A stretch of 64,000 nucleotides of DNA from positions 185,682 through 249,681 of the forward strand of contig RHPI01003587.1 of the NCBI GenBank assembly GCA_009103225.1, read 5' to 3'. This DNA is from Chlorokybus atmophyticus (Eukaryota > Streptophyta > Chlorokybophyceae > Chlorokybales > Chlorokybaceae). Positions 57,067 through 64,000 of the stretch are shown piece after piece (positions within the stretch are counted from its first letter, which is position 1; every line of letters starts with the position of its first letter). The notes under the pieces are model-generated. The model searched no databases, was not told the origin of the DNA, and worked only from the letters and a program-made list of their open reading frames with translations. The translations under genes were made by a program, and so were the position numbers.

Positions 57067-59251
57067 ATGTCTGCGCTACAGCCCGTCAAGCGAAGCAACA
57101 TCACTCTCAAGGACAAGAAGCGCATATTAGAGTTGTATGATGAGTTGTGCGAGAACACCAACGTTAGGCAAGCGGACTTCATTGCTAGTGTCAAATCCAA
57201 GTTGAAATTGGACATCAAACAGAGTGCATTGTCTAAGTTGCTGAATAGCCGTGAGAAGATAGTTGAGACGCTAGCTCAGGGTGGTAATTTTGCTGCAAGT
57301 ACCAAGCGCATGCGGCTTGCAGCACATCCCAAGTTGGAGGACGCATTGTATGCATGGTTTGTACAAGCTCGGGCTCGTAATGCCACCATCACAGACACGA
57401 TACTAATAGAGAAAGGCAAGGACTTTGTTAGCAAGTTGAACGTGGAGGACTTTAATGCATCACACGGGTGGGTGAATCGGTTCAAGAAGCGTCATGGCAT
57501 CTCCGCTAAACCATTGCACGGGGAAGCCAACGATGCAGATGAAGAAGGGGTCGACATGGCCCGAGCTGACTTACCAGAGATTCTTGAGGAGTACGGCGCT
57601 GCCAACACCTTCAACATGGATGAGAGTGGGGTGTTCTACCGGGCTCGTCCACGCCGCACATTGGTCACTGCAACTGAGGAAGCGAGGGGGGGGGGGAAGA
57701 GAGAGAAGGATAGGTTCACCATAGCATTGTGTGTGCATGCCGACGGCTCCGAGAATTATCCCCTTTTGCTAATTAGTACATCCAAAAGACCTAAATCTTT
57801 TGGCAGCATATGGACTCCCATCCGCATCGGTGTGGAGTATGAGAACAACAAGAAGGCTTGGATGAACGCAGAGGTAAGGTGTTTGACACTACTGCAAGTT
57901 GGCGAGTCTATTTGTGCAACTGCAAGTTCACATGTGACTGCAAGTTCGTGTGTGTCACTAAGCGTTGTTTCATGCAGATCTTCAGCCGCTGGCTCTGCAA
58001 CTTCGCCTTGCAGATGAAGCTACAGAAGCGCAATGTCTTGTTGCTGCTCGACAACTCTTCCACCCACGCCTGCAAGTACGGGGTCGAGGGCATGGAGAAA
58101 GGGTTCAAGACGCTGCAGGTGAACACTGTGAAGTGTCTGTTCCTGCCTCCCAACACAACCAGCAAGGTTCAACCTCTTGACGCAGGCATTATTGCTGCGT
58201 TCAAGGCCAGGTACGTGCCCATTTGTTTACGTTGCTGCGTTACTCTGGTTACAAACTGAGTGTTAATAGAGCAAACTTGTAAACAATTTTGGGCTGGGGG
58301 GGGACCCCCCCCCCCCCCCCNGTTCAAGGGCAGGTACGCTGCTGCGTTACTCTGGTTACAAACTGAGTCCGAATTTAGAAAACTTGTAATAACATTTGGG
58401 CTGGAGGGGGGGAAGTCCCCCCCCCCCCCCCCCCCGACCCCCCTTGTTCGTCAGAGTTTGTAATGCTTTCTCATTTGGTTCGTTGCAGGTACAAGCGCAA
58501 GCTTGTTGCGTACTTGCTGCAGCAATATGATGCCGACCCGACAACCGACTTGCGCACGGTGAAGGTGCAGTTGAGGGAGGCCATCATATGGTGTCGCGAG
58601 GCGTACGGGGAGCTCACCGCACTCACCATCTCGAATTGCTGGAGGAAGAGCGGCATCACCCCCCCGGCCTGGCACGTGCCCACTTCCGACACTGACGCAC
58701 GAGAGCAGGATGTTGTGCAGGAGATTGGGGACATCATGCAGCGTCTTCCTATTCCACGTGCGGAGATGCTCTCACCAGCTGAGTTTGTTCACGCTGACGA
58801 CACCCTCCCAACCGAAGCCGGTCAGAGTGACGAGGACATCCTCCAAAGCATCGGAGCGGTTGAGGGGGGCGTCAATGATGAGCCTCTTGAGGCTGAAAGT
58901 GAGGAATTCCCCTTTGTGTGTGTGTGTGTGTGCGTGTGTGTGTGTGTACTCACAATGTCTTGTGTTACAGATGATGATGAGGAGAAGGAGTCACCCCCAC
59001 GTGTCACAGTTGCAGAGTGCATGAGGTTCTTGGATGGTGTAAAAGCCTTCATCGCCACCAACGACTGCCCCACCTCAGAGCACCATCAGCTCACATTACG
59101 GCAGCTGCGTAATGTGATCATCAAGCATCAGCAGTTTGACGCTGGCCATCAGACCCGCATACAGGATTTCTTCACTGCGGGTTCTTCTGGACATGATGCT
59201 AGCACTAGTGCCACTGGTGGCACAGTCGATGAGCCAGTCGAGTTGGAGTAG
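57067..59251 (+). CDS. Pogo/CENP-B-like transposase
   Basis: Start at ATG 57067 (MSALQPVKRSNITLKDKKRI). Exon 1 to 57871 holds a CENP-B-type N-terminal HTH, a second HTH (HPKLEDALYAWFVQARARN ... NASHGWVNRFKKRHG) and the first part of the DDE domain (NMDESGVFY, NNKKAWMNAE). Exon 2 (57977-58208) has LLLLDNSSTH and LPPNTTSKVQPLDAGIIAAF, giving the three catalytic Asp residues. Exon 3 begins after CAG at 58489 (YKRKLVAYLLQQYD) and runs to ELE at 59251, either reading through or splicing out a (TG)n run at 58916-58948. Introns are GT-AG. About 600 residues, no inactivating stop. It acts in the nucleus on the element's own TIRs. Exon 2-3 intron contains an assembly artefact. Confidence 0.92.
58195..58490. 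repeat. Duplicated segment around poly-C runs and an N
   Basis: GCTGCGTTACTCTGGTTACA and its surroundings occur twice (about 58231 and 58341), each followed by GGGCTGG and a G/C run; an N lies at 58321. Probably two alleles or misassembled copies of one intron segment placed in tandem. Confidence 0.65.
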
Positions 59252-60890
59252 TGTGCATTACATGCATGCACGCATGTGGTTTGTAATGCTCGTATTAGTG
59301 ATGATCGCTTTGCAGATGCATGCTGTTTACAACTCATGCACGCGCACGCAAAGCAACATGCTCATGTACACACGTATGCATTGTTTGTTGTACATTATAC
59401 ACATGCGTGTGCACCAACAAACATGCACACGACCACTTATTGAGTCATAATGTCACAACCAAGCATGCTGTCACACAACACCATGTTGTAATGTATGTTA
59501 TTAACTCGCTTGATATACCTAGAACTCATTAAACTGATCATATACATGTGTAATAGGCACACTTCGTTCATAGCATATTTATTCTTTTTAACGCACCTGG
59601 CAGGACCCTCTCTAAGGGAATATATATTCTCGTAACGTTAAGAGAATATATATTGTTTTAAGCGCCAAGAGAATAACCCCGTTAGTGGAATGAAAAGCTC
59701 CAGGATAATCGTGATTCTTATAACAGGGGTAGACTGTACGCTGGTCCTTCCATGCAAACCAGATATGGTTCCGCGGCCCTGCGGTCCTGCTGTCGCACAC
59801 CGTACCTGGTCCATCCCGAACCATAAATGGTGCGGCAGGGACCAGTGACATCACTGGTCCGTGTATTATACATGCAACAGTACGCCGCACCATAATCGCG
59901 GCCCTGCCGCTACGATGAGTACCTACATAAAGACTAATGACTGTATGAACATAAATTGCTTAAAACCTACTGACAGGCTAAGACACATAGACTAATTATT
60001 TTGTAAGTATATATATAGCTCAAAACTTATTGACAGGCCGCCTCGACTGTCGGAAAATGCTCACCGACAGGTGGACAGCCGCAAATGGTCGGCGGCCAAT
60101 TGACAGCCGGGCTGTTAGTGAGCTGTAAGTGGCTGTCTGTGCAATGAACATAGTTACCATAACTGCATGTGCACGAAGTTGCGAATGTGTATTATTATTC
60201 GTTCTTTATACATGCATATGTACATCTATGCATGCATGTATACAAAAAGAATATGATATAATATTAATGTGCTAATATATTGTTAAACATTGTTAATATA
60301 ATATGTGTGCATTGATGTACATACAGCAATGCATACATATGTATATATACATATGTACATTGACATATATATGCATTGATGCATATCTGTCATGTGAGCT
60401 TATGAGTTGTTGTATATTACACTGTTATCTATACATGCAACATTTAAGACGCGCATCATTAAATGAACATATAGCGGTGGTGAATGTTACAACATCATAG
60501 CATTGCTATGTTGATGTTTTTGTCAAGTGTTGTACATTCACGCTGTGCATAATATGTGTTATTCAATGCCACCAGTCTCATAACATAATAAATGCACACA
60601 TATATACATATTTAATTGTACTTTGTGTATATATATATAAATATGTATATACACATGTGTATGTATATGTATATATATATGTAAACATTTATGTATGTGA
60701 TGTTTTATGTACGGATACATCAAATAGCAATAAATGTATATAATTCTCAAAACGGGCTGTCATAAACAGCCCCAGGGTGAGCCCCCCTGACCGAATGTTG
60801 TTATTTTATTTCCATGGCAGTCGCCGAGTTGCAACTGTCCATTCATTCTCGAATCTGCTCAAAGTAATACTGGTATACCCTATGCATATA

Positions 60891-61419
60891 GAGGGGACGG
60901 CAACCCTCTTCGGGCTGGAATGGACGGCTTTGTAACTACTCTTGTATTTAGTAAAATACAAAGGATCGATGGCTCTCGTGAGCTGCCGTTAGTAATTACA
61001 AAGTAAATACACACACCGTTGGATTGCGGCGACACGGACCGATCGATTACTCAATGCCTATACAATTGTTGACTGCCGACTGTATAGCGATCGACGGCAA
61101 GCGTCGCGCCGTCACCTGTTAGTACTGCACGGTACTGTACCATTGGTACATGTATCAGCGTGCGGTACGCACTCGTATGGTACCCTCACACGCTGCATCT
61201 ACATAGATACACAGTTTGTAGATACAACGACATTGTTTTAGACACTTATATCTGTTTAGCAACCTGTGTATCTACATAGATGCAGCCAAAAAGAGCAAGT
61301 CTCGGTGTCCACACAACATTGTTCATCTAGGGTTTTGTGTGGGCGGCGTGGGCGGAGTGGGCGGCGGCGTAGGCGGCGGCATGGGAGGCATGGTTAATAT
61401 AGGCATGTGATGAGACATA
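60891..61419. other. Non-coding stretch with a 93-bp hairpin
   Basis: Arms CTGCATCTACATAGATACAC (from 61193) and TGTGTATCTACATAGATGCA (from 61265) form a near-perfect inverted repeat, 61193-61285, MITE-like. A G-rich (GGCGGCGTGGGC) run at 61340-61390 precedes the next gene. The join at 60890 marks the end of CACTA-3 homology. Confidence 0.5.
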
Positions 61420-63971
61420 ATGGTTGCAGATATGGACATGTTGTTTAGTAGTGCGGGGATGATGTTGTCAATGCTCATGATGTGGATGAGCTTGTTTTAT
61501 TGCGATAAGCTCTTTACATGGCTGTGCACATGCGCGACATTGTTGGGAGGGGATACTGCCAGCTTGAAGCTAGTCCATCCACCACCTCCCTCTCCTCATG
61601 CTCCCCCACCTCCCCCACCTGCCACACAACCTCCCTCATCACAACCTTAATCGCGGCAAGAGGGTAAGTGATAGGTACACACGGTGTGTGTGGGCGTGCG
61701 ACTGTGTATGCGCTTGTATATATATGCGCACATCACATGTTTGTGAGCGTGCGTGCGTGCGTGCGTGCGTGCCCGTGTGCGTGCGGACGCGTATGTGCGC
61801 ATGTGTATCTTGTCAAAACGGGTGCGCGCATGCAAGCTGCTCTCGGGGCGGGCGTGGGTGCGTACCTTAGTATTTGCACACGCGCATATGCATCTATGTG
61901 CGCGTGTGTCTGTTTATGGGCGTGTGGGCGCCAAGGCTGGTGTGGGCGCGTGTACGCATGCATGTGCGTGCTGACATGCGTGTGCATGAGTGTGAATGCG
62001 CATATTCATATACGCGCGCGTGAATGTGTATGGGCGTGTGTGATTGCCAAGGCTGGTGTGCGCGCGTGCACGCGTGCGTGTTCGTGCTTACATGCGTGTG
62101 AACGCATATGCATATACGCGCGTGTGTGTGCTTGTGGGCGCATGTGGTCGCCAAGGCTCGTGTGTGTGGTGCGTGTGGTATGTGTTGTAAACATGCATGT
62201 GCTGACATTGATGTGTGAATAGACAATGAGGAGATTGGAGCGGGGCACCCCGCATACGAAGAAGCCTCTAAGCGGGTGCGCTCGTATGTACCAGAACTTC
62301 AGCGCAACAATGTCAGCCAAACGTGGCAGCTCAAGCAACCTTTGGAACTTATGCATTGGCCGGACATTAGAAAGCCGCTCACAAACCCTTTGTTGGCGGT
62401 GAAATCGAAAGAGGATTGTACGCCGGCAACCTTCTACAAGAAAGACTGTCATGTAAGTGCTGTTGACATGAGTGGCTATGTGGGGTGATTTGAGGTGATT
62501 GACATGCATGCCCGTGCGCATGCGAGTATGTCCATCGGCGTTCACGCGCGCTTGCACGCGCGTGGATGTAACATTGTATGCTTCTCGAGTTGTGCTATAG
62601 ATGTTGTCCGATGTGCAAGTATATGTGTAGGTGACATATTGGGCGCCACATGCCTTCTTCAATCAATATGTGAAGCAGTACATTTGCCCCTCATGCAACA
62701 AGAAGGCAATGACATCCGACGGGTGGTACAAGCACATACGCAAAGTCACGGGCTTACGCGGTAGTAAGGCTCTATGGCTCTATGGCATGAGTCTGCGATG
62801 CAAGAAGTGCACAGGTATGCGCTGTTACACACGTGTCATGGGCACAATCATTGTGCCTCATGATGATAGCTTCAACATGCAAGTACTTACCGTGTGATGA
62901 TGATGCAGGTAATGAAAGCAAAGATTTTACTTGTCTCGCTTATGATGATAGAATCCTGGAGCAGCTGCCATCATTTGTGAGAGACGAGTTCAAGATCCTG
63001 TTGACACCCCGAGTAGGCTTGGAGAAGGACTAAATTGATTTCGTGACAAGAGCCATATCGAATGGTCAATCCCTCCATGACGTGTGCGAGCAACTAAAAG
63101 AGAGCCACCGCACCGACTACACACGGGTACATTGCTTTGGTGGACTGGTGTTGTTCGGTTGCATATGCATGCGGATTGCATGATGATGTCATGACACTAA
63201 CTACATGACTATCATGGACACAGCCTTTGTTGGCGTACACTGAGGTTTGGGAGCATGTGCATAAACCGAGCAATGCACTTGCTCGCTTGTACACTACATC
63301 CATACCGCCACCACCGACGTTTGGAGCTTTTGATGATCCCAAGGGATGGCGCGGGTACGTGCCAAGCGCTGAGTACTTGACTCAGCAATACATCAAGCAT
63401 GGTCAGTCAACACGAGAATGGCAAAAAATGAGAATGACGACACTTGGTGGAGCTATACTAGCTGTGGACCATAGCTTCGAGCTACCTAAGTTTGTACGTC
63501 AAGAAGGACGCAAAGTGGCTGAAGCTGTCTTCACCTTGTATAACGAAACCAAGCAGGTATGGTTGAAGTAATCTGCAAGTCTTGCATCTGAGGCTAATTG
63601 ATCACAATGCCAATTGTGCAAGCTCATTAACGCGGTATTATCAGGTGATTGGATGGTATCTGGCTAGCTCATCCGCCTTGTCCGAAGTTGTTCCTGCTTT
63701 GCAAAGGATCATGAAGCGTGCATACTACGCGGTGCTGCAAAATGTGAGCTGCACAACACTGCATCCTGCTGCACAGGAACTTTGTGTATTTGCATGCAGA
63801 TATCAATCAAATTCGTGCAGCCGTTGAAGGTGGTGTATTGTGATAACTCGACAAGCATGGAGAGCTCTTTGCTTCAAGGATTTGGGTCAGACCATCTACT
63901 GATACTAGAGGATCCATGGCATTTCATGGATAGGTATGCCAGGCTAATTGTGGACTTGAGCAAACTCAAAG
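61420..63971 (+). CDS. DUF6729-like transposon gene, 3' partial
   Basis: Exons 61420-61663, 62223-62452, 62631-62814, 62909-63126, 63224-63556, 63645-63731 and 63800-63971 join in phase; the gene continues past the window. N-terminus is hydrophobic then Pro-rich. Exon 3 has a zinc-ribbon-like YICPSCNKK ... SLRCKKC, and exon 4 a DDRILEQLPSFVRDEFKILL block; together they fit what I remember of DUF6729, found in RNase H-fold transposons of fungi and algae. Exon 5 LAVDHSFELPK and exon 7 VVYCDNSTS and LEDPWHFMDRY give candidate catalytic Asp residues. TAA triplets at 61648 and 63031 interrupt the frame where Gln (CAA) fits. The first intron is a GT-rich minisatellite. Confidence 0.6.
61730..62190. 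repeat. GT-rich intron with imperfect ~110-bp repeats
   Basis: CCAAGGCTGGTGTG or a variant recurs at about 61931, 62049 and 62150 within GTGTGCGTG/GCATATGC sequence, and a (GTGC)n run lies near 61747-61771. Cys/Ala-rich frames over this region are compositional. Confidence 0.7.
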
Positions 63972-64000
63972 GTAATTGTGCCGCGCTGCCCCCCCCCCCC

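Larger units (their letters stand above)
56593..59736 (+). mobile_element. Apparently complete pogo/CENP-B-type DNA transposon
   Basis: 3144 bp, starts CAGTCTACCCCCGTTA, ends with the complement of CAGTCTACCCCTGTTA, and is flanked by TA on both sides (56591-56592, 59737-59738). TIR start CAGT and TA duplication are pogo hallmarks. It encodes an intact DDD transposase. AAGAGAATA motifs recur near both ends (56690, 59610-59680). No inactivating change is visible apart from a poly-C/N assembly problem in an intron. Confidence 0.88.
56385..60890. mobile_element. CACTA-3: inverted CACTA-like copy holding a pogo element
   Basis: Starts CACACGGCTTGACGTTCA at 56385 (preceded by AAT). Segments 56385-56592 and 59739-60890 are reverse-complement homologues of 16062-15888 and 15434-14330 of CACTA-1, including GACAGCC/GGCTGTC motifs and the AT-rich core. 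Homology stops at about 60890 without the tRNA-like module or a right terminus, so this copy is truncated or interrupted there. The pogo element at 56593-59736 sits at the same position as the 449-bp derivative in CACTA-1. Confidence 0.75.

Noticed and set aside
61647-62226. Ala/Cys/His-rich frames on both strands
   Set aside because: They lie in the GT-rich minisatellite intron of the DUF6729-like gene and change frame with the repeats.
20582-63971. Nuclear code with TAA/TAG read as glutamine
   Set aside because: Several genes have in-frame TAG/TAA at Gln-like positions, but the kangaroo and pogo genes contain many Gln codons, all CAA/CAG, and appear to end at TAG or TAA. A TGA at 37676 behaves the same way as the TAGs. 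C-to-T decay explains all of these; kept only as an alternative.

Overview
The window is nuclear DNA of a eukaryote. Genes are split by short GT-AG introns, the conserved genes are eukaryotic (PLAA/Ufd3 C-terminus, mitochondrial-type thioredoxin, a centromeric-type histone H3), and most of the rest is transposons. A kangaroo-like tyrosine-recombinase retrotransposon, a type I recall from volvocine green algae, makes a green-lineage alga plausible, but the species cannot be named from the sequence. There are no rRNA genes, CRISPR arrays or bacterial-type operons. One 100-N gap and two single Ns sit beside long G/C homopolymers.

Layout. 1-3.1 kb: two convergent host genes, the PUL domain of PLAA (+) and a five-exon thioredoxin (-). 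3.1-13.0 kb: mostly non-coding, with several long perfect hairpins and no recognisable gene. 13.0-25.6 kb: a decayed pogo-type transposase (-) cut by two CACTA-like elements (CACTA-1, 13746-16062; CACTA-2, 16601-25222), the second of which holds a young kangaroo-like element (18548-25063). 26.4-28.8 kb: minus-strand exons for a Nup62-like coiled coil running into a CENP-A-like histone fold, plus upstream exons. 28.8-50.6 kb: one 21.8-kb CACTA-like element (CACTA-4) with a TNP2-type transposase, a SET-domain gene, a coiled-coil/proline-rich gene and two unknown genes; a chromodomain Ty3/gypsy element is inserted in its transposase. 50.6-56.4 kb: the other side of the insertion, a decayed unknown gene, a 112-bp tandem repeat and unidentified exons. 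56.4-60.9 kb: a fourth CACTA-like copy (CACTA-3, inverted) holding an apparently complete pogo/CENP-B-type transposon. 61.4-64 kb: the 5' part of a DUF6729-like transposon gene that runs off the end.

The CACTA-like copies share terminal inverted repeats starting CACACGG or CACACCG, 3-bp target duplications where both ends are present (CAA, TAT, ATG), and dense palindromes of the type GGACCATGCATGGTCC near the ends. Removing CACTA-2 with one TAT restores an uninterrupted transposase reading frame. Removing the gypsy element from CACTA-4 restores a frame of the TNP2 gene. A pogo insertion occupies the same TA in CACTA-1 and CACTA-3, while CACTA-2 keeps that site empty. These give a relative order of insertions.

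Many older reading frames are broken only by TAG, TAA or TGA at positions one C-to-T change from CAG, CAA or CGA, whereas the young kangaroo and pogo frames have none. This looks more like methylation-driven decay than a changed genetic code, although the histone-like gene carries the same kind of stops and leaves the question open.
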